Below, one piece after another: positions 11,761 through 24,300 of a DNA stretch of 64,000 nucleotides. The notes under the pieces are model-generated. The model worked only from the letters and a program-made list of their open reading frames with translations, was not told the origin of the DNA and did not search any database. The number at the start of each line of letters is the position of its first letter. The stretch's first letter is position 1. This DNA comes from Pterois miles. Taxonomy: Eukaryota; Chordata; Actinopteri; Perciformes; Scorpaenidae. The translations under genes and the position numbers were made by a program. The stretch is from assembly GCA_947000775.1 (NCBI GenBank), contig CAMQGK010000327.1, positions 17,556,501 to 17,620,500 on the forward strand, in the 5' to 3' direction.

Positions 11761-12131
11761 CAAACCCACACTTCCTGCCAACACACACACATGCAGTCTG
11801 TCGGAAACTCGCCAAAGTTACGCTACAGCAGGCACAAAGCCACCGGCAACGCTAGCAGCTGCGGCACTACATGCAGCTGCGGCACTACATGCAGCTGCGG
11901 CACTACATGCAGCTGCGGCACTACATGCAGCTGCGGCACTACATGCAGCTGCGGCACTACATGCAGCTGCGGCACTACATGCAGCTGCGGCACTACATGC
12001 AGCTGCGGCACTACATGCAGCTCCCAGATGGTAAACTGGGGACAGTGAACGCAGCACCGTGGCTGCTATAGTAGCTATCCTGATGGTGAACTGTTGACTC
12101 AGTTGTCTGTTATGCTCATATACTGCAGCTG
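11539..12131. promoter_or_regulatory. Cluster of 14 CAGCTG E-boxes
   Basis: CAGCTG occurs at 11539, at 11612, 11624 and 11636 (a 12-bp repeat), nine times at 18-bp spacing from 11856 to 12000, and at 12126. The site is the preferred E-box of several bHLH factors, myogenic ones among them. Binding is inferred only from the hexamer; most of the density comes from the minisatellite. Confidence 0.3.
11854..12022. repeat. 18-bp minisatellite, about nine units
   Basis: The unit ATGCAGCTGCGGCACTAC is repeated exactly from 11871 to 12014, with a near-complete unit before it and a partial one after. Because 18 is a multiple of three, several frames stay open on both strands; these are artefacts of the repeat. 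Each full unit carries the palindrome GCAGCTGC and so an E-box CAGCTG. Confidence 0.97.
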
Positions 12132-12909
12132 GAGCACCGCTGCATGCGAGGCACAAATCTTGTCTTGTCTTGGTTAATAATCAAGGGTCAGTTATCACTT
12201 CAGAAAAAAATTAAAAATGCTACCTATTAAATTATACATTAAAGTTATGGTTGGTAGTGCTGTTCAGATATTGTTTTGTTATATTTGTTGAAATTTTCAT
12301 TACATTCCAGCAGCAATCAACAAATGAAATTGTCAGGCTTTTTTTTTTTTTTAAATCCAGTATCTCTGGTTGTCATAGGACTGTAATACCCTTGCCCAAT
12401 CATTTCGTTTGGCCTGATTGACCTACCTGCCCACAATCTGCTGGCTAGACAGCTGTGAGCACCAACAATAGCCCTGTTCGCTGTTTACGTTCATTATGAT
12501 AATTTTGGAGGAGTGGCTTTGGAGAGAGTCCTGATGGGCCAGAATGTCAATGATGTCGACTTGTTGACTTTTGTGCTTGATTTGGTGACTTTTTTGTTAG
12601 TGCTGTTAGCTACTTTTCATTGGAAAAGAGTTGGTAACACTGGGCTGGGTTTGTTGGTTGATTTACTTTTACTGCTAGTTTCTCAGAATTACTGACCCTG
12701 CCTTTAATCTGATATATTGATTTCAGTATAAATAGATGGACAGACATCTAGCCAAACAGAGCTAATTTAATCCTTATGAGCTTTGGAGTATATAATCAAA
12801 CAAGTTAAAATAGGCATGAGTGCAGAAAGAACACATTGTTGTTGGTGCATTTTTCATAAAGATTAAACATGAACTGTTTTTGGGTATTACGTCAGATCTA
12901 TAGCAATGA

Positions 12910-12937
12910 TTTTTAGGCTAAATAATTAGCCTAAAAA
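12910..12937. repeat. Perfect 12-bp stem hairpin
   Basis: TTTTTAGGCTAA, loop ATAA, then TTAGCCTAAAAA. The pairing is exact. Function unknown; A/T-rich stems of this size can arise by chance or from a decayed transposon. Confidence 0.85.
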
Positions 12938-15115
12938 ATTCTTTTTATTTGTAAGAGCAGTTTTCCAACCAGCCTGAAATCTTCACTGCTTCTGTCGTTA
13001 CTGCTCTCTGTCACAGTTGTTTCCAAGGCTTTCTGTCTTGTTCCTGTGTTGTGCCTTTGGTTGTAGCAAGTTGACGACAGCTGTCAAGACCACGTACAAG
13101 TTAAATTATCATATAACACATGACAACATTCTTTCTAAAAGAAATCAAAAGTTATGGAAGTCCTTACAGCAGGAACAAAATACATTTAGCTGCTGCCTGA
13201 TGCTTTCCAGTCATTGCTTTTAAATTGTACCCTTACAAATCACCAGCTTCTGGATATTGTCAGAATACTGTATGTATTCTCACTAAATCCAGTGTGCTGA
13301 TAAGATCCACTCCATATTATTTTGTTTAAGAAGATAATGACATGTTCCAACTTTTATGAGCCACCAGTTATCCTGAATATTTCCAGTCAGACTCAATACC
13401 AGAATGTGTTTCAGCTCAAAGTCTCCAAACTAACTGATGACACTTCATAAACTCACCCACACAACAATCTCAGACCATATTTTACAACCCAATCTCAATG
13501 CTGACAGCTAGAGGGCAACCAATCCCCACATAAGCCCCTTCCCCCAGCATCTGATACTGGAGAGATGGTCTATCATATCTACCCAAGAACTCCCATTTAG
13601 CCTTTCCTCAGGGCACTACGCACTCTGAACACTGAGCTTTCATCATCTCATATTTACGACCGATGTAATCACTTAAGCTGATTACCAGGGTTCACAGAGG
13701 AAACAGTTTAATTTGCCTGGAAAGAAATGATTAAGTCATCTCAATTGCTTTCAAAACCAAGAACAAATTCATAAATCTTAGAGCATGTAAAGATAATTTT
13801 GTCTTGGAAGGCACAGTAGGCTTCAAATCATTTACTGTCTTTGTGTTGCATCGTAACTGGCACAGCGAGGATCAAATCAAAAGAGTATGGCTTTTATCAG
13901 GAAATTATAATCCTTTTCTTTCCGTTCTGGCTGCATTTACTATCACTACAGCAAACCATAATTTCACCAATGTTTAGTTTTCCTTCATAGATACAATCTT
14001 CCTCTGCCAGCTTGACATTTGTGTTTGAGTTTGAAATGACAATTAAATCAAACAAACAAACAGAAATCTGAAGAGCAAAATCAAAATGTTTTGTATTTCT
14101 GAATCAGAAGCAGAGCCTGTGGTAGGAACAGTTGTTTACCGCTGTCAAAAATGACCTTTGTGGAATTCTTTTATGTATCAGTGCGCTTTTGTGAATGATA
14201 TACATGCCCTTTATGCCTGTGCGTCAGTGATCGTGAGCTTCTATATCACCTATGTGAGCTTGAGAAATACTTAGTGTTAATTCTAATCTTTTCAGCTGCC
14301 AAACCATTGAGCAAAGAACTCTGCACGCACTGTGGTGGATGTTCCTCAATAACCTCCACCGCTTTTTCTTTCTCTTCCCCATCATTCTCCTTCTCCCCTT
14401 TCCCCCTCTCTCCGTGTCCCTGAGATTGCTTTTCGAGGCGGCTCTCAGCAATAATCGAGACGACTGCGTGGTGAAGGTCCAACTAAGAGTTAAGCGCTAT
14501 TAGACGTATCATATTATTAGGCTCGCACTCCAGAATAATATCTCCTTGCGGAACGGCAATATGAATGCTTGTCCAACTGATGCACTGAAAGATAATCAGT
14601 CAAATCCATATCCAGGGGGAAGGAGGCCAAAGCCAAAGCTCCCGTCATCTGTGTCAAAGCTAATGTCTTTGTTTTGGAAAAGGGGACCGGTTTACATGAG
14701 AGGACGTCTGCATAACGCAACAGTGTTTTTCTCTGAAATAAGGCTTTTATATACCTTTTTATCACAGAGCTAAAGTTTTTCTTTTCTGTGCTGGACCTGA
14801 GGCTATTGCGGGGGTATATGTAAGTCACCCTATAATCACAGAGGCCATGACCTGCTAAAAAAGAGCAATGCACCGACTGTCGGCACAGGCCAAGTGATTT
14901 CATCCACTAACGGCTCCGGCGGCAGCGCAGGAATCGAAGGCCTAATCTTATCTCCATTGCTTGCGGTTTGAGAAAAATCGATGGCTGACCTCGAGAAGGC
15001 ATTAAGACATACGGTAAATGGGATCCTATACTGCTGAAAACTCTCCCCAGCTCTCCTGTTACCCCATCCCTCCACTCGACGCAGACGGTCAATTAATAAC
15101 TTTCGTAGGACATGG

Positions 15116-15180
15116 AGAGGGGGAGAGGGGGTGGGGGGGGGGGGAGCAGACCAAAAAAAAAAAAAAAAAAAAAAAAAAAT
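15116..15180. repeat. Poly-G and poly-A tract
   Basis: A G-rich run with a G12-type core (about 15132-15144) is followed within 10 bases by a run of about 27 A (15153-15179). Likely a polymorphic tract. Confidence 0.95.
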
Positions 15181-17504
15181 CCAAACAATTTAAGAAGATT
15201 CGGGCAGACTTAGGGAAGGTAAAGCCGGATTTTTTTTGGCCGCTCGTCATTTTTAATAAACAGGCCAAAGCGGAGGCCATTATTTGTGAGGGAAGGAGAG
15301 AACTGCTGGCGCCAGTGAGATTTGATTTCAGTGGCAGAAATTGGATTAGCAGCCATTAAGGGCCTCCTCACACATACATTTATAATGCTGTGAAGGGGAA
15401 AGGATCTGTAGCCAGCCAGTGCTCTCTTTACTCACATACACCGACAACTCCTCTGTCTGGGGAAAGGTTACGGCCGCTGACACTGCCCTATGCTGCTGCT
15501 GAACTTAGTTTTCAGTTGATTTATCGGTGGTACGCAGCGGTATGACCTCAAGTGACCAATAGTTCATTAAGGCGTAGGCCAAAACTTTTAATGGAGCTTT
15601 GTGCTACTGCCTGCAGGGATAGGGTGCCGTAGAAGGGTGATCTGACATTTGGAACAGACGACGATATGATACATATGAAAATGTGTTAAAAGGAGGAAAT
15701 GTGTAACAAATACAGCCAAAGTGAAAAAGCTATATTTGGAGGGAAATTACTGCGGCAGAGACACAGACGTCAGATGTAGGAAAAAAGAAATCAGCCTTTT
15801 GACAGAGAGAACAATCATTTACAAGAAGCTCATCTTGCCAACCAACTGACAAGAGGCTCTCTGCACAGCGTCACTTAGCCCTAACAAGGTTACTCTGGAT
15901 CACACTCTTTCATTCACTCTTTCATTCTTTCGTTCCCTGTCCCCCGTGCTCTGCTTACTATCACCGCGCTGCAAGGCAAGAATGATTTAAAACATACACA
16001 TTCCGATTTAAAAAGTTAATGTTGGGATTAGGTCGGTCATTATTTTCTCATCTGTGACCCGACGGAGGATCTGCGCAGAGATTAAAAAAGCAGGTTAGCT
16101 CACCGCTCGGCTCTTTGATGCTTCGTTTCACTGACAATAAGTTAAAGCGAAAACCCGACTCGGAGATTAACGTCTCTAAGCGGAGAAGTCCCGGCAAAAC
16201 ATGCATGACTGACACGGTGATTAATACGCCTGATGGTCGGTGCAGACAGCGTGTTTTTTTCCCCTCTGGAGAAGGTTGATCACAACAGCAAGAAGCAGCC
16301 GCAAACCTGCCAAGGAAGGCTACAGAACAGATGATGACCCCGCACATTAAAGTTCTTCTCCATCAGTCTGCTCAGAGTTCAAAGTCATGCTCTGCTGCAG
16401 TTCACAATGCGGGAACTGTTCCTTTGTGCTGTTTGGGTTACCACCTCTGGCTTGAGCACTCAAAGGTAGGTTATCAAGTAGAAAGCTTCAATGACAGATG
16501 TTAAATTAGGCCAACTTCCAAAAAGGTGGAGTAAAGTAAGAACTGGCTTTCCAGGACTATTTCCTCTGCTACACCTTCACTTAAACACTTATGTTTCAGT
16601 AATGTTGGAAAGTTGGGAATTACTTCTTCCTACTGTACTAGGAAAAATTAAATGGCATAATCCTTTAGGTCAGTTTTCCAAGTTGGAAAAATTGTGGATT
16701 GATTTCTCAGGTTTCTGAGGCGCTCTTTGATGCTGGCATGTCAACATGGCACTCTAATCCTTAAAATACTCCCAAAGTTGATGTACAGCATTGCACTCTG
16801 GGAATACATGACATCTCTTTAAACAAAACAAAAGCGCTTTTAGACAACTCCTTCAAAACCATGCGGCACATGTTCTGAAGTACTTCTCGAGCATAAACCG
16901 GTAGCTTGGCCCCTGTGACTGCACATAGTGCTCCAGAGATCAAGCTGCAGCTCTAAACAAACCCGTGGTGAAGACTGTAGGCTAACCAAATGTGGGCAAG
17001 TGTTGCCTTCACGCAATTACAGCAGAATGGAAAGAACAATAATAACACCCCTTATTTCGATTTGGGAGTGTTCATACATTATACCAAGGTCAAACCAAAT
17101 AAATAGCCTAAATTAGCTTCTTTTGTTGTATTACCAAGTAAAACCGTGCATAAAATCAGCATTGATGTATTCGTGCTAATATTGGATTTTATTTTGATGT
17201 AACCATCAGTGGCGGTGGTGCATTTGAAGTCATTCTGCCTCCAGTTTTTTGACATATCATTGGTGCCAAAAAGTCTAGATGACTCAAAATTACTTGGCTG
17301 CTCGTAATTATGATTTAAACAACATGACGTGAACCCAGCAAAAGCTACCAGTGGCTACCTAGCAGCTAGCAAAACACATAAATAGGTTGTATATAGAAGG
17401 TAAAACACAAATTGCGAAACTCTTGCAAGATGGTTAAGGTCGACATTGAACTCAAATAATTGAGGTTAGACTGTTAATGGTTAATGTTATAGGTCATCAG
17501 GCAG

Positions 17505-17575
17505 TGAGTATTGTGAGTTTTTGTAAGTTTTCACAATTTGAGGGCTACCTTCTAGACACAACCACATAAATAAGA
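17505..17575. repeat. Short dispersed repeat, pair member 1
   Basis: TTTTTGTAAGTTTTCACAAT and CTTCTAGACACAACC match 49998-50055 in direct orientation with a few changes. Confidence 0.5.
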
Positions 17576-20282
17576 CAACTTTGGAGTTACCAGGAGGTGC
17601 ATTTCTGATTTTTTGTGCCTGCCTTTGGAAAATACACGACATTACTAAAAAGGGATGGTTGTCTGTGGTAACTACTATGATAAATGTTGCAAACAGATTT
17701 TTAAAAAAAGTAAAGTGCATTTACTTTTGCTGGATAATTCTTGCTGTCACCAGTTTCATTACTGTAAATCACACAGGACCAGATGGTTTCTTACCAATCC
17801 ATGTACCATTTACTGGTTTAAAGCGGCACTAATAGGCAAGATTTATATGGAAAAATACACATAGCTTTTTTCAGCCTAAATTGAAATTTTTTCCCTAATT
17901 CATTTCTAGTAACAGCTTCCCATACACCATGCAGAAAGTGTTTCATATAAACCTCCCATCAAATATAAACGTGTCTCCTAAACTGCAACAACTGGCCTGG
18001 AGGGCTAGATTTCCTCATCCCAGCGGTAAAGCGGTTCAGCCATTATTTCTAAACGTCTGGTGGGGGTACTAGACACAGAGAAGAAGAAAATAGGTCTGAG
18101 GAGTTAGATCACATGACGTTATATGGTTTTTGGGCTATGACATCCTGCCAACTGTTACGGTTTCCCCACTTCCGCCTCAGAGCTGCCAAAATGTAACGAC
18201 TTGTAGTTTAGCTTAAAAGCAGAAATCTGTATGCACGCTGTCGCCCCCTCCAGCAATGAGAGGTCATTTGAATGGGAGCCTGATCTTTATGTGACTCAGC
18301 CACTGCAACACTTAGAAAATGTTCCAGCTAGTGAGGTTTGATACTCTCTCCTCATTATTCAGTTTTGAATTAAGGCGTATAACTGATCATTATCGACTTT
18401 TTTTCCACTAAATTGAACCTTGCTGTACTGCAGTGGCTTTACACAGCCGATGGTGTCATAAGGGTAACGTCAGCAGCAGCCAGGCAGCGAACAGGCATCA
18501 CACAGGCATCACGGCTGGCCCGCTGAGTTTGATGCGCCTTGAAACCGCAGGACTTGGGCAGAAGTGAGCAGCCCCCTCTGCGGTCTGCTATCTCCCCCGA
18601 CTGACTCATCGACACATCTGGGCCTAAGTATATGGGGCTCTCCTGCCCCATGGGCACTCGGGTAAATGAGGGATAATTAGCTTTAGTTGACTTTAATGAA
18701 TGGCTTAATGTTGTGTTTCATTTCTGATGAGAAAAATATAAAGCTCAGCACATTTCAAAGAGAGGCCCCGCGCCGACGTTCCCGAGGGCTTGCCGCTGGT
18801 GTGGGTCTGTTTGTTTTTGTATTTGTTGTGTGCGCAGAGGCGGGCTGAGCTGAAGATAGATGCAGCATACGAGGGAGTGGTTTAAAAATGCGGCCGCCAA
18901 TCCAAAGATCAGGAAACCTGCTGGGATACACAGTAGCAAATTCATCTTTCGAGCGGGGAAGTTACCACAGATGTGGACTGTTTGTCTTTACTCAAAGCTA
19001 GAAATGGGACGGAGCACTCCACTTTGATTTCCATGTCTTCTATATCAAGATGAGACCTCCATAAAGGCTTTGATAATTCCCACATGCTTTGATATAAAGC
19101 AGGAAGCGTCTCTCAGAGTTATGACCGTCATTCATCTAAGTTTCCGATAAGTGTATTGCATTGAGCTGATGAAATGAATCATTTTCAACAGACACAAGAT
19201 CCCGCATGGATTTATTTGCTCTATTCAATCTTTGATAACAAGCTGCTCTCAAGCTCCTCCGATACAACTGTCATCTACATTTCCATGTCTTTACACTGAT
19301 GCAACATTGCTTGCTGCTGCAGCTTAATGTAGTTCATTATCTCTGCAGCTCCATTAAGAAGTAAAAGCTAATAAAAGCCAGACTTGGCAGATCAGTTTAG
19401 TGTACTTTTACACACTCTACCTATTCCTTTTGACAGCAAATCAGGCTTGGCATCCTTTGACTAATAGAATGAAACACACTCGCTCCAGAGTAGCTCACCA
19501 ATCTTCTTCTTCTCTGTGTAAACCAGGATTAACTGTGCTCTTTTAAAAGCACCCTCGTACTGACAATGGATAAAGCCAGGAAAAGCACATCCTGCAACGG
19601 AGGTGACCTCTCTGCACCGCTATTAAACAAATATTTGGAACATGTATTATTTATCTGAGGAGGTGCATCTGCATTTCCAGGATCTGTTGAGTATAATAGT
19701 CTGGGCCTCGGGTAAAGGGTTTACCTGGCTCAGCCCTCTCCCATGAGCCTCTTGGTCTTCACAAACAATCCCTCTGCATTGCAATACTCCACTTTATGGA
19801 GAGGAATAAAATGGTTATTAATACAAGAATTAGGGGGCTAGGGGGCTTTCTGCACCCTTATGGCGCTACTATAAGGTGGAGCAGGGACAAATGGATGAGG
19901 ATTTCAACAGATAATTTGTAGAAACTTCAAACTACTGACAGGCAGTACATGCCTACAGTACACAGTGGGGTGTGCTTAGGCATATGAGTGCACACGCAAA
20001 GTTTGTTCCCTCTAAACAGTGGTGGTCCAGTTGGAGCTTAGGAATTCGAACTAGGCATAGCTTCTTCTTCTTCTTCTGTTTGTGCATGAGAGTGTTTCAA
20101 GAGTTTGGAGAGTGGTGTCTTATTTTTAGCCTTTCCAAAACCAGAAACACACACACACAAAATTGCAAAGAATGGATTAAACAGTGGATTTGTCTGCTCT
20201 AACATAAGCTGCAACCAACAGTATGACCAGCTAACTAGCTTCTTACGTAATAACTGAGCATCGCTTCCAAGACCAAGAATGC

Positions 20283-20585
20283 TAAATGGACTTGCATTTA
20301 TATAGTGCCTTTCTAGTCTTCCAACCACTCAAAACGCTTTACACTACATGTCAGCATTCACCCATTAACACGCACATTCATACATTGACGTGCAAAGTGC
20401 CAACCTGCCCATCTAGCCTACATACTCATTCACACACCGATGGCACAACCTTCAGGAGAAATTTGGTGTTAAGTATCTTGCCCAGGGACACTTCTAAATG
20501 TGGACTGGATGCATGAACAGATCAAACCGCCTACCTTCTGATTGGTAGATGACTCGCTCGACCTCTGAGCCACAGCCAACCAGCA
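20283..20585 (-). mobile_element. tRNA-headed SINE, second family
   Basis: On the minus strand it opens GGTTGGCTGTGGCTCAGAGG, a tRNA-like head. Further motifs include AATCAGAAGGTAGGCGGTTT and GTCCCTGGGCAAGATACTTA. It ends in a TAGAAAGGCACTATATAAAT tail. This order is a known dispersed repeat type of teleost genomes. The head has diverged box B bases, so it is an old copy. Confidence 0.75.
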
Positions 20586-20929
20586 TATCATTACCCAGTT
20601 ATATTAGTTTGTGGGACTGCGACCAGTACATCCACTGTGTAGTAGCCAGTCCTGGGTGCTATCAGAGTTTAGGGTAATGTTGGTAGCTCTGAACAATCCC
20701 TGCCAGAGTCATTACCCAAGATAGCGTTGCATTTGCCAAACACAGACACTCCTGATCTTAAAAGCCTTTTTCTCTTGCAATGTAAAAATGAAAATGTGCT
20801 GTTTGAAAACATAAAATATGAAGTATATAAGATAAGCTGCCAAATGGGTATGTTAGAATGCAATAAAAGTCCGAGCTCACATTTTGCCTTACCATCTAGA
20901 ACTACCTCTACATGGCAGCATAGGAACAA

Positions 20930-21461
20930 TGTTAGATAGTTTGTTGCTAAGGAGGCTAAATAACGCTCCAAAGTACACTAAATTTTGGTGAGGAAAAACT
21001 GGCTTGGCCATTTTCGAAGGGGTCCCTTGACCTCTGACCTCAAGATATGTGAATGAAAATGGGTTTTAAGAGTTTCCCCTTTATAGACACGCCCCCTTTA
21101 TGATAATCACATGAGGTTGCAATACTATATTACAACTTTTTTACGATTTTTGTCAACATACGTTGCCTGTTGAGTTTGCCATGTTATTTGAGCAAATTTT
21201 TATGCTTATTGTAGTACCTGTGAAGGTTTATGGCCAATATTTGTCACTGTGGTGTTGTTAATTGATTTCCAATAATAAATATATACATACACTTGCACAG
21301 AGCAGCATATTTGCCCACTCCCACATTGATAAAAGTATTAAATACTTGACAATCCTCCCTGTAAGGTACATTTTGAACAGACAGATAAAATGTGTGATTA
21401 ATTTGCAATTAATTGCAAACAATCATACGATTACATATTTTAATCGATTGACAGCCCTACT
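20930..21461 (+). mobile_element. hAT-like non-autonomous element, copy 1
   Basis: Ordered blocks shared with the copies at 22962 and 50130 include TTTTGGTGAGGAAAAACTGG, GGTTTATGGCCAATATTTGT, TTGATTTCCAATAATAAATA and GTGTGATTAATTTGCAATTA. The right end is ATTGACAGCCCTA, the reverse complement of the start of copy 2 (TAGGGCTCTCAA) with one change. A short TAGGG end suggests hAT. The left end is missing. Confidence 0.7.
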
Positions 21462-22961
21462 TCTAACATTAACACCATGAGCTCCCTAAAACTTAAAAAG
21501 TTCAGTGATAAATTGCATATGTGCCCTGGGAGAGCAGAAAGCTTGAAGCTATGGCTCTATTGAGACAGAACAAGGTGACCATGTGTGATCCGCACTGTCG
21601 CCATCTCCACCGTGCACGACTACAACAATGTGTGTTCGTGCATGAGTGTTTTTTCAGTATGTGTGTTCAAATGCGCGCACACATTCCTCATTCTCTAATT
21701 CCACCTGGTCTGCATCCTCCTGGTCTCTGTGGGTCTGTGTGGGAACGGGGGAGGATATAAGAGGAAATTGTCCAGCATGATTCACTCTTTATATCTCATT
21801 TCTACACAAGCCCTTTTATCCGCCCTTCTCTCTCTACTGGGAAACCCCAGGAGGAAATCCCTCACATGTTTGGACATTGAGCACAACTGTCCCAAAAACA
21901 GGACCAGACCCTAACAAGCGGGGAGCCAAGCTAAGTCAGACGGGCTTAGACACCAAAACAGAGACAGGGGCCATCAGGATCATGCCACAATCCCCATGCA
22001 ATGGCCAGTGATGAGGGAATCAAGGCTGGACGGCGCTTTTTGTTTTCTTTGATTGTTAGACTAACTCTCGAAAGGCACTTTTGTTCTATCTCCTCTGATG
22101 ATCCAACAGACTGCACATATTTTTTGGTAAAAATAGTTCATTAGTTCACAGCGGAAGAAAGGGGGGAGGGTGTGTTTGATGTGTTCGCAGAGCTCCTGTT
22201 GCATGGGGAGAGAGAGGTAAAGCCAATTCAGGAAGGGCTTGATCCTCTCTAAGGCCTGTACTGCATCAAACACTTGTCAAACACCAGGCAGACAGACAGC
22301 TGAGTGGCTCTGACAGATCTGATCACAGACATGGGCAATAAGAGTCACCACCACTCAGCTCCTCTACCCAGGCACCGCTCTTCCACTCTTGTCAATAATC
22401 CCCCTTCGACTCACTAAAACACAAACAGAGGGCTTTGAGGCATATGGCAGACATTTTCTTGTTGTTTTTAGCTGTGTATGATTACAGTGTAATTTCAACG
22501 GTCATTTCAGGGTCTCACCTCACCGAGGAGAGGTTTGTGTACTCCAGAAGGCAGCAGCATCTGTCGGAGATGCAGCAGGGGACGGAGAAAGGAATCAAAT
22601 CAAAGGGATGCTTAAGCTTCCACTAATCCGAAAGAAATGTCTCAAGGCCCGTCGGGATCACGGTCCTGAACCTTGCCACCCAGCGTGAGGGAGCATTTAT
22701 GTTGAAGGGATTTGATATGGTACCTGGGTGTGGGTTGAGTTTCATGACACCGACCACTCAATCATGTCGAGGTTTTCCTTGGAGTGTCGTTGTGTTACAT
22801 TCACTGAAAAGGCAATATCATGGGGATTTATAGCAAATCACTCAAAATAGGGACATGGGGAAAGTACTCACCAAATGTGAGCATCCCAAATTAGGAAAGA
22901 TGTTAACATTCAGATGCATAGTAGGTATTTTATAGTGCATATCTATAAAACTTGCTTTAAT

Positions 22962-23540
22962 TAGGGCTCTCAAACTAATTTGCGTTTACACGATAATAAC
23001 GCATTAATGCATATTCACTTTAATGCCACTAATTTCTTTCACACATTAACTCAGTTTTTCAGCTGGTGTGAAGAGTGAAGATACTGGTATCCTATGAAAC
23101 TAGAAAACCTAAAAAATCCATCGGTACCAACCATGTCATACCAGCTTGTCACAAAGGAGGTTAAATAACACTCCGGACTTGCACCAAATACTGGTGAGGA
23201 AAAAGTGTCATGGCCATTTTCAAAGGGGTGAAAATGGAGAGACATGCCCTGACATACACTGACACACTGGCAGCTGTTGTTGCCTGTTGGGCTGTAGTTT
23301 GCCATGTTATCATTTGAGCATATTTTCTTTGCTAAATGCAGTACCTGTGAGGGTTTATGGACAATATTTGTCATTGGGTAGTGCTGTTAATTGATTTCTA
23401 ATAATAAATCTAATAAATATACACACACATTTGCATAAAGCAGCATATTTGTCCACTCCCATGTTTATAAGATAAGTATTAAATACTTGACAAATCTCCC
23501 ACATGTGTGATTAATTTGTGATTAATTGCGATTAATCTGG
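22962..23540 (+). mobile_element. hAT-like non-autonomous element, copy 2
   Basis: Starts TAGGGCTCTCAAACTAATTT with ATTAACGCATTAATGC-type sequence. It shares with copy 1 the blocks GGTGAGGAAAAAGTGTCATG, GGGTTTATGGACAATATTTG and TTGATTTCTAATAATAAATC, and ends in GTGATTAATTGCGATTAATC. About 90 bases around 23230 are deleted relative to copies 1 and 4 (the GACCTCTGACCTC to GATAATCAC segment). Confidence 0.7.
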
Positions 23541-23869
23541 TTCAGTCTTTCCGCTCTCATTAGCATCATTTGAACAGTAGCAGTGTCTGGCAGTTGTTTT
23601 CAGCTAGAAAGCTCTGATAAATCCACTGTACACTCCCTGCCAGCTCCTAATGACAGACAAAGTGAGAGACTAGCTGGTGAACACAGAGGACCATTTAGTA
23701 GCAAAAGAGCCAGATATATCTTTCAGGAGCTGATGGAGACCAAAACAGAGCTAAAAGGAGAGTGAATATGAGACTTATATTTACTAGGTGGTCAAAAACA
23801 CAACTCCAAACCAATGTTAATGTGATTTTTGTGTCTGCTAGATGTGTTAATAGGCATGTTAGTTAAAAG

Positions 23870-24300
23870 GTAGCCGTATCAACTTTAGAAAATGATTATG
23901 TCAGTGCTGTGTGTACAGCCAGGTGCGTAAGTCTCAAGGCTTCTTCAATACAGCATGATGTTCATTTAATAACTTATGGTTCCATTTAGAGTCAAACAGA
24001 TGCTAAAGCAGGGTATTCTTTAGGGTGTGGCTACCTTGTGATTGACAGGTTGCTACAACAGTGTTGTCTGATCTGGGAATTGTCTGTGTTTTCATCTTCG
24101 AACTTTAACCCTTTCACAGTGTGTTTTTAGTTTATGAAATTTAATTATAAACGTTTTGGTCACCTAATAATGCTTTATTCAGCATGGTGATGGCCAAATA
24201 CCAAGATGGTGATGGCCAAAATGCCAGACTCGAGGCTTCAAAATGGCAGTCAACAAACCAATGGGTAACGTCACAGTGACTACGTCCACTTACATACAGT
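23870..24300 (+). repeat. Dispersed repeat, copy A
   Basis: Contains TTGTGATTGACAGGTTGCTA, ATGGTGATGGCCAAAATGCC and CAAACCAATGGGTAACGTCA in this order. The same blocks occur in reverse orientation at 57715-58100. No coding sequence; ends not defined. Confidence 0.7.

Noticed and set aside
11854..12022. CRISPR-like array
   Set aside because: Units are directly abutting with no spacers, and the genome is vertebrate.
11791..12156. Overlapping open frames on both strands with repeated CGTTCS, MQLRHY and CSAAAA motifs
   Set aside because: They are produced by the 18-bp minisatellite, whose period is a multiple of three. No start context, splice sites or conserved domain.
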